Origin: Comamonadaceae bacterium
GTDB taxonomy: Bacteria > Pseudomonadota > Gammaproteobacteria > Burkholderiales > Burkholderiaceae_C
Direction: 5' to 3'
Length of the DNA: 64,000 nucleotides
Assembly: GCA_947455465.1 (NCBI GenBank)
Contig: CANGNS010000014.1
Location: forward strand, 38,683 to 102,682
Under the pieces are notes generated by a model that worked only from the letters and a program-made list of their open reading frames with translations, was not told the origin of the DNA and searched no databases. This document shows positions 29,347 through 38,217 of the stretch, one piece after another. Position numbers and translations under genes: made by a program. How positions within the stretch are numbered: position 1 is the stretch's first letter; each line of letters opens with the position of its first letter.

Positions 29347-30531
29347 ATGACTGCAATGAGCTTTTTGAAGAAAACAGGTTTGGCCCTGGCCGCCATGCTG
29401 GCCTTGGGTGCCCAGGCGCAGCAGCAAGGCGTGAGTAAAGACGAAATCGTGGTGGGTACCATCCAGGATTTGTCGGGCCCCTTGGCTGGTTTTGGCAAGC
29501 AGGCGCGCGCGGGCATGCAGCTGGCGATTGCCGAGATCAACGAGCAAGGCGGCATCAACGGCCGCAAGCTCAAGCTGCTGGTAGAAGACGACGGCTATGA
29601 CCCCAAAAAATCGGTGCTGGCCGCCCAAAAACTGGTGAACCAGGACAAGATTTTCATGATGCTAGGCCATATTGGTACGGCCCAAAACCTGGCCGCCATG
29701 CCGGTGCAGTTTGAAAAGAACGTGGTCAATTTCTTCCCCATCACCGCGGCGCGCGAGATGTATGAGCCGCTGGACCGTCTCAAATACTCTTTTGCCGCCA
29801 CCTACTACGACCAGATGCGCATTACCTTGCCCAGCCTGATCAAGGAAAAGGGCGCCAAAAAAGTCTGCACCATGTACCAGGATGACGATTTCGGTCTGGA
29901 AGTCATGCGCGGCGCCGAGGCAGGCCTCAAGTCCATGAATATGGAATTTGCCGAAAAAACCTCGTACAAGCGCGGCGCGACCGACTTTTCCTCGCAAATC
30001 TCCAAACTGCAGGCCAGTGGCTGCGAGCTGGTGGTGCTGGGCACCATCATCCGCGAGACGATAGGCGCCATCGGCACCGCCCGCAAAATTGGCTTTAACC
30101 CTGTCTTTGTCGGCTCAAGCGCCGCCTACACCGACCTGATCCACAAGATCGGCGGCAAGGCCATGGACGGCTTGTACGCCACCATGACGGTGCAAAACCC
30201 CTACCTGGACGAGGCCTCGCAGCCTATCCGTTTCTGGGCCAACAAATACAAAACCATGTTCAACGAAGACCCGACGGTGTTTTCGGTCTATGGCTACATC
30301 ATCGTCAACAGCTTCGCCCAAGCCGCGGGCAAGGCCGGTAAAAACCTGACCACCGACACCTTTATCAAGGCCATGGACGCTACCGTGCTCGAGCCCGATA
30401 TGTTTGGCGGCGCCAAAGCCACCTTCAGCGCCACCAAGCGCCTGGGCAGCGACGCCTCGCGTCTGTCGCAGATTCAGGACGGCAAGTGGAAGGTTGTCTC
30501 CGGCTATGTGAGCGCCTCCAGCGTCAAGTAA
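29347..30531 (+). CDS. periplasmic binding protein of the liv-type ABC importer (copy 2)
   Basis: The 394-residue protein starts at ATG 29347 after TTTTTTGGAG. Signal peptide ends near GAQAQ. The mature sequence is colinear with the upstream copy from GVSKDEIVVGTIQDLSGPLA to the C-terminal LSQIQDGKW, with scattered substitutions, so the two arose by tandem duplication. Differences around the ligand pocket (for instance MYEPLDRLKYSFAATYY against MYDAPNELKYALLSSYY) could mean altered specificity. Last gene of the liv operon; a strong terminator follows 29 bases after the stop. Confidence 0.9.
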   Translation: MTAMSFLKKTGLALAAMLALGAQAQQQGVSKDEIVVGTIQDLSGPLAGFGKQARAGMQLAIAEINEQGGINGRKLKLLVEDDGYDPKKSVLAAQKLVNQDKIFMMLGHIGTAQNLAAMPVQFEKNVVNFFPITAAREMYEPLDRLKYSFAATYYDQMRITLPSLIKEKGAKKVCTMYQDDDFGLEVMRGAEAGLKSMNMEFAEKTSYKRGATDFSSQISKLQASGCELVVLGTIIRETIGAIGTARKIGFNPVFVGSSAAYTDLIHKIGGKAMDGLYATMTVQNPYLDEASQPIRFWANKYKTMFNEDPTVFSVYGYIIVNSFAQAAGKAGKNLTTDTFIKAMDATVLEPDMFGGAKATFSATKRLGSDASRLSQIQDGKWKVVSGYVSASSVK

Positions 30532-30559
30532 GCCGCTGACGCGCAGCCTCAGCCTCCAA

Positions 30560-30590
30560 GCCGCCCGGTGCGAATCGGGCGGCTTTTTTT
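30560..30590 (+). terminator. intrinsic terminator ending the liv operon
   Basis: An 8-bp perfect stem GCCGCCCG / CGGGCGGC with an 8-base loop (30560-30583) is followed directly by seven T. Confidence 0.92.
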
Positions 30591-30645
30591 GCGGCTAAAG
30601 CCCGCACTGCACTTTGGGTGCGGCCGGGCGCGCTACAGTTAGCAC

Positions 30646-32874
30646 ATGGGCAAAACACCACCGCCACCCCGCCCCGCTTCGGCTCCTGCCAAGGCGGTGA
30701 TGACCGGCTTTGCCGGCTTGGGCGCCAAACTTGACTATTTGCCGCCCGCCGAGGTGGAGCAGGTGCGCCAGGCCTACCGCTTTGCCGATGAGGCGCATTT
30801 GGGCCAGCTGCGCGGCAGCGGGGAGCCCTACATCACGCACCCTATCGCTGTGGCCGCCCAGTGCGCCGAGTGGAAGCTCGATGCCCCCGCCCTCATGGCC
30901 GCCTTGCTGCACGACGCCATGGAGGACTGCGGCGTCACCAAAGTAGACCTGATCGAGCGCTTTGGCTCGCCCGTGGCCGAGTTGGTCGACGGCCTGACCA
31001 AGCTGGAAAAGATCAACTTCACCACCCGCGAAGAAAACCAGGCCGAGTCCTTTCGCAAAATGCTGCTGGCCATGGCGCGCGACGTGCGCGTCATTCTCAT
31101 CAAACTGGCCGACCGCACCCACAATATGCGCACCATGGGCGATATGCCGCGCAGCAAGTGGGGGCGGATTGCCCAGGAAACGCTCGATATTTACAGCCCC
31201 ATCGCCCACCGCCTGGGCCTGAACGAGATTTACCGCGAGCTGCAAGAGCTGTCTTTTCGCTATCTGCTGCCTTGGCGGCACGCGGTGCTCTCCAAGGCGG
31301 TGGCCAAGGCGCGCAGCCGCCGGCGCGACTTGCTGCAAAAGGTCAAGGCCGAAATGGAAGCCGCTTTTGCCAGCCACGGCATGCCGGTACGCGTGTCGGG
31401 CCGCGAAAAATCGCTGTATTCGATTTACCGCAAGATGAACGAAAAGCACCTGAGCTTTGCCCAGGTGACCGATGTCTATGGTTTTCGGGTGCTGGTGCCT
31501 GAGGTGACCGACTGCTACACCGCACTGGGCATATTGCACCAGCTCTACAAGCCGGTGCCGGGTAAGTTCAAGGACCATATTGCCATTGCCAAAATCAATG
31601 GCTACCAGTCGCTGCACACCACGCTGGTGGGACCGGCGGGCATCAATGTGGAGTTTCAGATGCGCACCGAGGCCATGCACTTGGTCGCCGAGTCGGGCGT
31701 GGCTGCGCACTGGCTGTACAAAGTCAACAACCCCCAGGACGCAGCGCAGGAGCGCCTGGGCACGCAGTGGCTGCAGTCCTTGCTCGATATCCAAGACGAA
31801 ACCCGCGATGCAGCCGAGTTTTGGGAGCATGTCAAAGTCGATTTATTCCCCGACGCGGTCTATGTGTTCACGCCCAAGAGCCAGATCATGGCTTTGCCAC
31901 GCGGCGCCACGGTGGTCGATTTTGCCTACGCCATCCACAGCAATGTGGGCGACCGCACCATGGCTGCGCGCATCAACGGCGAGCAAGTGCCCTTGCGCAC
32001 CGCGCTCAAAAACGGCGATGTGGTGGAAGTCATCACCGCGCCCACGTCCACGCCCAACCCGGCCTGGCTGAGCTTTGTGCGCACTGGGCGGGCGCGTTCC
32101 AAAATCCGCCACCACCTCAAAACCATGCAGCTGACCGAGTCGGCCGAGCTGGGCGCCAAACTGCTGGCGCAGGCTTTGCGCGCCGAGGGCATCGAAAACA
32201 TGCCCCCCCTGGAGGGCAACAAAGGCTTTTGGGACAAGGTATTGCGCTTTACCGGCAGCAAAAACCACACCGAACTGCTCACCGACCTGGGGCTCGGCAA
32301 GCGGATCGCCAATATTGTGGCCAAGCGCATGGTGTCTCTGTTGGCCGACGCTGGCCAGCGCCCTGACGCGCTGCTGCTGACGCGCGAGCGCTTTGCCTCG
32401 GACAACGCGCACGGCATGGGTACTATTACGCTTGATGGCAGCGAGAACGCGTCGGTCAAATACGCGGTGTGCTGCCGCCCGATTCCGGGCGACCCCATCG
32501 TCGGCTATTTGGGCCGGGGCGAGGGCCTGGCAGTGCACATGGCCGATTGCCCGGTGGCCAAAAAGCTGCAGCACAAGGACGGCGAGCGCTTTATGGGCGT
32601 GGAATGGTCCGACGAGATGGCGCGCAGCTTTGAGGCCGACCTGGCGCTGACGGTGGTCGATGGGCGCGGCGTCATGGCCAAAGTGGCCTCGGTGCTGGCG
32701 GCGGCCGAGGCCGATATCGACCACATCGAGATGGGTGAGGCCAACAGCCACGACGCCAAAGACATGCACTTTGTCATCGCCGTGCGCGACCGCAACCACA
32801 TGGAAAGCATCCTCACCAAGCTGCAGCGCTCTTCGGTGGTGATGCGCGCCAAGCGCAGCAAGAAAGCGGTGTAG
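30646..32874 (+). CDS. spoT: bifunctional (p)ppGpp synthetase/hydrolase SpoT
   Basis: The 742-residue protein makes and degrades the stringent-response alarmone. Domain order: HD hydrolase with intact ALLHDAMEDCGVT (about residues 86-98); synthetase with GREKSLYSIYRKMN, VYGFRVLV and INGYQSLHTT; TGS domain (VYVFTPKSQIMALPRGATV); and a C-terminal ACT domain (DLALTVVDGRGVMAKVASVL). Since both catalytic sites are intact it should be able to do both reactions. A start at the ATG 30700 would remove a Pro-rich tail of 18 residues. In relatives spoT lies near greB, as here, but an alkD-like gene is inserted. Confidence 0.94.
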   Translation: MGKTPPPPRPASAPAKAVMTGFAGLGAKLDYLPPAEVEQVRQAYRFADEAHLGQLRGSGEPYITHPIAVAAQCAEWKLDAPALMAALLHDAMEDCGVTKVDLIERFGSPVAELVDGLTKLEKINFTTREENQAESFRKMLLAMARDVRVILIKLADRTHNMRTMGDMPRSKWGRIAQETLDIYSPIAHRLGLNEIYRELQELSFRYLLPWRHAVLSKAVAKARSRRRDLLQKVKAEMEAAFASHGMPVRVSGREKSLYSIYRKMNEKHLSFAQVTDVYGFRVLVPEVTDCYTALGILHQLYKPVPGKFKDHIAIAKINGYQSLHTTLVGPAGINVEFQMRTEAMHLVAESGVAAHWLYKVNNPQDAAQERLGTQWLQSLLDIQDETRDAAEFWEHVKVDLFPDAVYVFTPKSQIMALPRGATVVDFAYAIHSNVGDRTMAARINGEQVPLRTALKNGDVVEVITAPTSTPNPAWLSFVRTGRARSKIRHHLKTMQLTESAELGAKLLAQALRAEGIENMPPLEGNKGFWDKVLRFTGSKNHTELLTDLGLGKRIANIVAKRMVSLLADAGQRPDALLLTRERFASDNAHGMGTITLDGSENASVKYAVCCRPIPGDPIVGYLGRGEGLAVHMADCPVAKKLQHKDGERFMGVEWSDEMARSFEADLALTVVDGRGVMAKVASVLAAAEADIDHIEMGEANSHDAKDMHFVIAVRDRNHMESILTKLQRSSVVMRAKRSKKAV

Positions 32875-32889
32875 TGTCGGGAGCTGCAG

Positions 32890-33576
32890 ATGAACGCTGC
32901 TGCATTTGTTCTTGAAGTCGAGCACGCTATGCGTGCGCTCGCCGACCCCCAACGCGCCAGCGACATGAAAGCCTATATGCGCGGGCAGTTCGAGTTTGTG
33001 GGCGTTCCAACGCCGATGCGTCGGCAAATAGGCAAATCCTTGCCCCCGCTGGCGCAGGATGCGCAGGCCTTGCTGCGCATTGCCCGCGCCCTGTGGCGCA
33101 AACCCGAGCGCGAATACCACTACGTCGCCTGTGACGTGCTGATAAAAAACGCCCGGCTGTTCAGCATCGCCGATTTACCTGCCTTCAAGACATTGCTCCA
33201 AAAAGACGCGTGGTGGGACACGGTCGATGCGCTTTCAGGCGCCATCGGCGACATCGTCGCGCAAGAGCGCAGGCGCGGCCTTCCTGCCCAAGAGGTCATG
33301 GACGCCTGGCTAGACGACCCCGACTTTTGGGTGCGGCGCAGCGCCATGATTCACCAGCTGGGCTGGCGCCTGCAGACCGACACCGAGCGGCTGGGCCGCT
33401 ATGCTTTGGCTTTGTCAGGCGATCCCGAGTTTTTCATCCGCAAAGCCATCGGCTGGGCATTTCGCGACTACGCTAGATGGAACCCGGTCTTTGTCCAGCA
33501 GTTCATGCAAAAGCACGGGCCCACCATGTCAGCGCTCAGCGTGCGCGAGGCGACCAAGCACTTTAAAAGTCAATAG
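32890..33576 (+). CDS. AlkD-like DNA alkylation repair protein
   Basis: The 228-residue all-helical protein belongs to the AlkD/AlkC HEAT-repeat DNA glycosylases, which excise cationic N3- and N7-alkylpurines without base flipping. The motif DAWWDTVDALSGAIG holds the Trp and Asp expected to contact the lesion. PEREYHYVACDVLIKN, WVRRSAMIHQL and FFIRKAIGWAFRDYARWNP are the usual repeat blocks. It lies 15 bases after spoT, on the same strand, and converges on greB with a 5-base gap. Substrate range is inferred from family. Confidence 0.88.
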   Translation: MNAAAFVLEVEHAMRALADPQRASDMKAYMRGQFEFVGVPTPMRRQIGKSLPPLAQDAQALLRIARALWRKPEREYHYVACDVLIKNARLFSIADLPAFKTLLQKDAWWDTVDALSGAIGDIVAQERRRGLPAQEVMDAWLDDPDFWVRRSAMIHQLGWRLQTDTERLGRYALALSGDPEFFIRKAIGWAFRDYARWNPVFVQQFMQKHGPTMSALSVREATKHFKSQ

Positions 33577-33581
33577 CCGCC

Positions 33582-34139
33582 CTACGCCGGCGAGGCCGGG
33601 TACTGCACATGCAGCACCTCAATCTCGGCCACCCGCTCGGGCATGGGCAGGCGCAGCACGTCGCCTATACGCGCTTTGAGCAAGGTGCGTGCAATGGGCG
33701 AGACCCAGCTCACCTGGCCGGCGCTGCTGTCGGACTCGTCGATGCCGACGATGGTGACTGTGCGTTCTTCGTCCAGATCATCGACATAGCGCACCGTGGC
33801 GCCGAAAAACACCTGGTCATTGCCGTGGTGCAGGCTCGGTTCGGTGACCACGGCCATCTCCAGGCGCCGGGTTAAAAAGCGGATGCGCCTGTCGATCTCG
33901 CGCAAGCGCTTTTTGCCATACAGGTAGTCGCCGTTTTCCGAGCGGTCGCCGTTGCTCGCAGCCCAATGCACCACCTCGACCACCTGCGGGCGGTCCACGT
34001 CGATCAGCTGCAGCAGCTCATCGCGCAAGCGCTTGTAGCCCGGCGGCGTGATGTAGTTTTTGCCCCCAGGCGGCAGCGCGGGCAGTTGTAGCTCTTCGTC
34101 GTCCGCGTCGTCGGACTCTTTGGTAAAGGCTTTGCTCAT
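33582..34139 (-). CDS. greB: transcription elongation factor GreB
   Basis: The 185-residue protein rescues backtracked RNA polymerase by stimulating transcript cleavage. The N-terminal coiled coil carries the tip acidic residues (HWAASNGDRSENGDY) preceded by NYITPPGYKRLRDEL; the C-terminal FKBP-like domain includes GKKRL...RRIRFLTRRLE and VSPIARTLLKARIGD. The start MSKAFTKE at 34139 is preferred over an in-frame TTG 6 bases upstream. An acidic insertion (ESDDADDEELQ) precedes the Gre domain. Divergent from ftsY. Confidence 0.93.
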   Translation of the reverse strand: MSKAFTKESDDADDEELQLPALPPGGKNYITPPGYKRLRDELLQLIDVDRPQVVEVVHWAASNGDRSENGDYLYGKKRLREIDRRIRFLTRRLEMAVVTEPSLHHGNDQVFFGATVRYVDDLDEERTVTIVGIDESDSSAGQVSWVSPIARTLLKARIGDVLRLPMPERVAEIEVLHVQYPASPA

Positions 34140-34191
34140 GGCCAAAGGCGAAGGTGCGCAAGAAGAGGGTGGGCAGGCAAAAACGGTTTCA

Positions 34192-34208
34192 TAGAATGCA
34201 CCATTCTA
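34192..34208. promoter_or_regulatory. perfect dyad between greB and ftsY
   Basis: TAGAATG and its complement CATTCTA flank a 3-base centre (CAC), ending 10 bases before the ftsY start. The left arm includes TAGAAT, a possible -10 hexamer. It could be an operator or a promoter with accidental symmetry. Confidence 0.45.
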
Positions 34209-34218
34209 AGAACGCACC

Positions 34219-35247
34219 ATGTTCAGCTTTTTTAAAAAGAAACCCCCTCTCGCCCCCGATGCCGGCGCCGCCACCCCGGCTGCTGCGCCGTCGCACGCCC
34301 TAGCCCATACCCCAGCGAGCCCGGCGGCCCCGGCCCGGCAAAGCTGGCTGGCCCGCCTCAAAGCCGGTTTGGGCAAGACGGCCTCGGGCCTGTCCTCGGT
34401 GTTTGGCGGATTGCGCATCGACGAGGCCTTGTTTGAGGACCTGGAAAGCGCCTTGCTCATGGCCGACGCCGGCGTATCGGCCACCACCTATTTAATTGCG
34501 CAACTGCGCCAGCGCGCCAAAGACAGCCAGGCCCAAAGCCCCGAACAGCTCAAAGCGCTCTTAATAGAAGCCCTGACCGAGCTGCTCAGCCCGCTGGAGC
34601 GCAGCCTGCCCATCGGCCCGGAGCAGCCCACGGTGGTCATGGTCGCGGGCGTTAACGGTGCGGGCAAAACCACCTCGATTGGCAAACTCACCCACCGCCT
34701 GGCCGACAGCGGCGCCAGCGTCTTGCTGGCGGCAGCCGACACTTTTCGCGCTGCTGCGCGCGAGCAGCTGACGGTCTGGGCCGAGCGCAACACCGTAGAA
34801 ATCGTCAGCCAAGAGGGCGGTGACCCGGCCGCGGTGGCCTATGACGCGGTCTGCGCCGGCAAGGCGCGCAAAAAAGACGTGGTGCTAATCGACACCGCCG
34901 GGCGCTTGCCCACGCAGCTGCACCTGATGGAAGAGCTCAAAAAAATGAAGCGCGTTGTGGCCAAAGCCGGCGTCGTCTCAGGCTTGCAGACCTGCCCGCA
35001 CGAGGTGCTGCTGGTCATTGACGGCAACACCGGCCAAAACGCGCTGGCCCAGGTGCGCGCTTTTGACGACGCTTTGGGCCTTACGGGCCTGGTGATCACC
35101 AAGCTGGACGGCACGGCCAAAGGCGGCGTGCTGGCGGCGATTGCGCGCGAGCGGCCGGTGCCGGTGTACTTCATCGGGGTGGGCGAGCAAATTGCGGAGC
35201 TGGAAACCTTCAACGCCCGCGAATTTGCGCAGGCGCTTTTGCAATAG
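34219..35247 (+). CDS. ftsY: signal recognition particle receptor FtsY
   Basis: The 342-residue SRP GTPase receives ribosome-nascent chain complexes at the membrane. The short N-terminal A region is Ala/Pro-rich (about 1-45), the N domain helical (LRIDEALFEDLESALLMADA), and the G domain has GVNGAGKTTSIGKL, DTFRAAAREQL, DTAGRLPTQ and TKLDGTAKGG. The C-terminal GVGEQIAELETFNAREFAQAL is diagnostic. The A region lacks the long acidic stretch of E. coli FtsY, as is common in Betaproteobacteria. Confidence 0.95.
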   Translation: MFSFFKKKPPLAPDAGAATPAAAPSHALAHTPASPAAPARQSWLARLKAGLGKTASGLSSVFGGLRIDEALFEDLESALLMADAGVSATTYLIAQLRQRAKDSQAQSPEQLKALLIEALTELLSPLERSLPIGPEQPTVVMVAGVNGAGKTTSIGKLTHRLADSGASVLLAAADTFRAAAREQLTVWAERNTVEIVSQEGGDPAAVAYDAVCAGKARKKDVVLIDTAGRLPTQLHLMEELKKMKRVVAKAGVVSGLQTCPHEVLLVIDGNTGQNALAQVRAFDDALGLTGLVITKLDGTAKGGVLAAIARERPVPVYFIGVGEQIAELETFNAREFAQALLQ

Positions 35248-35258
35248 CCAACCCTGAA

Positions 35259-36512
35259 ATGGAATTCTTGAAACCCGGTGTAAGGCGCCACCAACCGACA
35301 CGGCGCGCGCTTTTGCAGGCCGCCGCGTCACTGCTTGCCGGCGCATCGGCGCCTGGCGCTGCCTGGGCATTCAGTGCCGAGAGCCCCGCCTGGCGCGCGT
35401 TGCTGGCACAGGCCAGGGGCCAAAGCGTGTACTTCAACGCCTGGGCTGGCGCGCCGGCCATCAACGCTTATATCCAATGGGCCGCCGAGCAATTGGCCCG
35501 GCGTTTTGGTATCACGCTGGTGCACGTCAAGATCAGCGACGCCTCCGAGATGGTGCAGCGCGTGCGCAACGAAAAAGCCGCCGGCAAAACCGAAGGCAGC
35601 GTTGACCTGGCCTGGATCAATGGCGAAAACTTTCTGGCCATGAAGCGCGAAGGCCTGCTCCAAGGCCCATTTGCCGAGCAACTGCCCGCCTATGCAGGCG
35701 TCGATACCCAGGGCAAACCCACCACACGCATCGATTTTTCCGAGCCCGTCCAGGGCATGGAGGCGCCCTGGGGCATGGCGCAGCTCACCTTCATGGTCGA
35801 TGGCGCGCGCGTCAGCGCCGCCCCGCGCAGCCTGGCGGCCTGGCTGGACTTTGCAGCGCGCCACCCCGGGCGGCTGAGTTACCCGCGCCCGCCGGACTTT
35901 CATGGCACCACCTGGCTCAAGCAAATGCTGCTGGACTTGAACCCAGGCGCAGCGCGCGCCGCCCTTTACCGGCCGCACACGCCCGCCGCCTTTGAAGCCT
36001 GCACCGCCGCGCTGTGGAAAACCCTGGACGCGGTGCACCCGCATTTGTGGCGCCAGGGCCGCCAATTCCCGCTGAGCGCGGCCGCCCAGCGCCAAATGAT
36101 GGCCGACGGCGAGCTGCTCTGGGCCCTGACCTTCAACCCCAATGAGGCGGCCAACGAAATCGCTGCCGGCCGCATGGCCGCCAGTGTGCAGAGCTACCAG
36201 TTTGACGGCGGCACCCTGGGCAACACGCATTTCCTGGCCATCCCTTTCAATACCCGGGCCTTCGCGGGCGCGCAAGTGGCAATCAATTTTTTGCTCAGCC
36301 CCGAGGCGCAGGCCCGCAAAGCCGACATTCGCGTCTGGGGCGATCCCACGGTGCTGGCCGTGCACGCCTTGTCGCCTGCCCAGCGCGCTTTTTTCCAAAG
36401 CGCCCCGGTACCCGGCCAGTTGGCCCGCAGTGCGCCGGCTTTGCCCGAGCCGCATGCCAGCTGGGTCGAGCCGCTGCAAACGCAGTGGCAGCGCCGCTAC
36501 GGCGCTTCCTAA
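35259..36512 (+). CDS. YnjB-like extracellular solute-binding protein
   Basis: The 417-residue protein begins with a twin-arginine-like signal (PTRRALLQAAASLLAG) ending near AWAF. The rest matches the COG4134/YnjB type of putative binding proteins: QSVYFNAWAGAPAINAYIQW, VDLAWINGENFLAMK, and FNPNEAANEIAAGRMAASV. In E. coli ynjB lies with genes for an ABC importer of unknown substrate; here no permease or ATPase follows, only an MFS exporter 31 bases downstream. The partner transporter must be elsewhere, or the gene is a relic of an importer operon. Confidence 0.82.
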   Translation: MEFLKPGVRRHQPTRRALLQAAASLLAGASAPGAAWAFSAESPAWRALLAQARGQSVYFNAWAGAPAINAYIQWAAEQLARRFGITLVHVKISDASEMVQRVRNEKAAGKTEGSVDLAWINGENFLAMKREGLLQGPFAEQLPAYAGVDTQGKPTTRIDFSEPVQGMEAPWGMAQLTFMVDGARVSAAPRSLAAWLDFAARHPGRLSYPRPPDFHGTTWLKQMLLDLNPGAARAALYRPHTPAAFEACTAALWKTLDAVHPHLWRQGRQFPLSAAAQRQMMADGELLWALTFNPNEAANEIAAGRMAASVQSYQFDGGTLGNTHFLAIPFNTRAFAGAQVAINFLLSPEAQARKADIRVWGDPTVLAVHALSPAQRAFFQSAPVPGQLARSAPALPEPHASWVEPLQTQWQRRYGAS

Positions 36513-36543
36513 TGGCGCACACCTTTTTAGAACGGACACACCC

Positions 36544-37737
36544 ATGAACCGCAACCTGTGGCTGCTGACCTTGTGTCAGGGCCTGCTCCTGACCAATAAC
36601 GTGGCCTTTATCGCCATCAATGGCCTGGTCGGCCTGCGCCTGGCCCCCGAAGGCTGGATGGCCACTTTGCCGGTGATGGGCTATGTGGTGGGTGCAGCCC
36701 TGGCCACGCCGGTGGTGGCCAAGGTCCAGGCGCGTTGGGGGCGGCGCACCAGTTTTCAGACCGGCCTGGCGGTGGCGTGTATTTCGGCCCTGATCGCAGT
36801 GTGGGCCATTGAGCGCCAGCTGTTTTGGGGCGTGGTTGGCGCTACGGTGCTGGCGGGCTACTACAGCGCCAATGGCCAGTTGTACCGCTTTGCAGCGGCC
36901 GAACTGGCCGCGCCGCAAGCGCGCGAGCGCGCCGTTTCCTGGGTGCTGGCCGGCGGTTTGTTTGGTGCGGTGCTGGGGCCGTATTTGGCGGCACATTCGC
37001 GCGATTTGCTGGACTTGCCCTTTGCTGGCGCCTATTTGGCCTTGGCCGCTGTGGCCTTGCTCTCCATGGTGTTGATGGCTGGTATTGAATTTGCGCCCTT
37101 GGAGCCCGCGCCCGCGCCGACCGCCCAGGCCCCCGCCGGCGGGCGCAGCCTGCGCGAACTGCTGCGCCAGCCGGTTTTTCTGGTCGCCTGCCTGGCCGCT
37201 GCGCTGGGCTATGGCGTGATGAATTTGCTCATGGCCGCCACGCCCCTGGCCATGCAGCAATGCGGCATGGGCTTTGGCGATACCGCCTGGGTGCTGCAGT
37301 GGCATGTGGTAGGCATGTTTGCGCCGGGTTTTTTCACCGGCGACCTGATCAAGCGCTGGGGCGCGCTGCCGGTGATGGCGCTGGGCGTGCTGCTTAACGC
37401 GGCCTGCATTGTGGTGGCTTTGACCGGCGTGGAACTGATGCAATTCACTTCGGCCCTGTTTTTGCTGGGCGTGGGCTGGAACTTTTTGTTCACTGGCAGC
37501 ACCAGCCTGTCCCTGGCCGCCTACCGGCCCGAGGAAAAAGACCGGGCCCAGGGTTTGATCAACTTTTTCGTCTTTGGCGTCATGGCCTTTAGCTCGTTCG
37601 CCTCGGGCGCTTTGGTGACTACGCAAGGCTGGTGGTGGCTCAACGCCGGCTCGCTGGTGCCGGTGGCCCTGACCGGCTGGCTGCTGCTGTGGTTGTACCG
37701 CCACCCCAGCACGCGCGCTGCCCCAGCGGAACCCTAG
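36544..37737 (+). CDS. MFS transporter, YfcJ/YnfM-like
   Basis: The 397-residue protein has about twelve hydrophobic segments with a central hydrophilic loop rich in Pro/Ala (around residues 185-205). The start is ATG 36544; the frame is open further upstream inside the ynjB-like gene, but in another sense. The motif A-like ARWGRRTSFQTG lies after the second helix, and KRWGALPVM repeats it in the second half. Substrate unknown; probably efflux. It follows the YnjB-like gene by 31 bases, so possibly one transcript. Confidence 0.85.
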   Translation: MNRNLWLLTLCQGLLLTNNVAFIAINGLVGLRLAPEGWMATLPVMGYVVGAALATPVVAKVQARWGRRTSFQTGLAVACISALIAVWAIERQLFWGVVGATVLAGYYSANGQLYRFAAAELAAPQARERAVSWVLAGGLFGAVLGPYLAAHSRDLLDLPFAGAYLALAAVALLSMVLMAGIEFAPLEPAPAPTAQAPAGGRSLRELLRQPVFLVACLAAALGYGVMNLLMAATPLAMQQCGMGFGDTAWVLQWHVVGMFAPGFFTGDLIKRWGALPVMALGVLLNAACIVVALTGVELMQFTSALFLLGVGWNFLFTGSTSLSLAAYRPEEKDRAQGLINFFVFGVMAFSSFASGALVTTQGWWWLNAGSLVPVALTGWLLLWLYRHPSTRAAPAEP

Positions 37738-37755
37738 GCGCGCAGACCCCATGCT

Positions 37756-37761
37756 TACAAT
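37756..37761 (+). promoter_or_regulatory. putative -10 element for yajC-secD-secF
   Basis: TACAAT lies 95 bases upstream of yajC in the gap after the MFS gene. No convincing -35 is seen. A near-identical element precedes pgk. Confidence 0.35.
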
Positions 37762-37855
37762 GCGCGGTTGTCCCGTTTCCCCTGTGGGACGGTGTCCAAA
37801 CCGGTCGCAGCGCCTCGCTGTGCGCCCGTTCAAGCTATTTTCTGGGAGTTATTCA

Positions 37856-38182
37856 ATGTTTATTTCTTCGGCTTTTGCCCAAACCGCCCCCGCTGCGGGC
37901 GGCGACTTGCAGTCCACCCTGATGAGCATGCTGCCGCTGGCGCTGATGTTCGTGGTCTTGTACCTGGTGATGATCCGGCCGCAAATGAAAAAGCAAAAAG
38001 AGCACGCCGCCATGATTGCCGCCCTGGCCAAGGGCGACGAAGTGGTCACCGGCGGTGGCCTGCTGGGCAAGGTCAGCAAGCTGGGCGACCACTTCATCGG
38101 CCTGGAAATCTCGGCTGGCGTGGAAATCCAGGTGCAACGCAGTGCGGTCATCCAGGTGCTGCCCAAGGGCTCGATCAAGTAA
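37856..38182 (+). CDS. yajC: preprotein translocase subunit YajC
   Basis: The 108-residue protein has one N-terminal membrane segment (about residues 23-42, LPLALMFVVLYLVMIRPQMKK) and the cytoplasmic domain KGDEVVTGGGLLGKV. It starts at ATG 37856 after a TGGGAG site; upstream in-frame extension is not family-like. It associates with SecDF at the Sec translocon. Lies 35 bases upstream of secD in the conserved yajC-secD-secF order. Confidence 0.95.
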   Translation: MFISSAFAQTAPAAGGDLQSTLMSMLPLALMFVVLYLVMIRPQMKKQKEHAAMIAALAKGDEVVTGGGLLGKVSKLGDHFIGLEISAGVEIQVQRSAVIQVLPKGSIK

Positions 38183-38217
38183 ATCTCTTTCATTAGCAGC
38201 CCTGGCGGCTCCGATAT

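Noticed and set aside
30646..32874. RelA-type monofunctional synthetase
   Set aside because: The HD hydrolase motif (HDAMED) is intact, so the bifunctional SpoT call is better supported.
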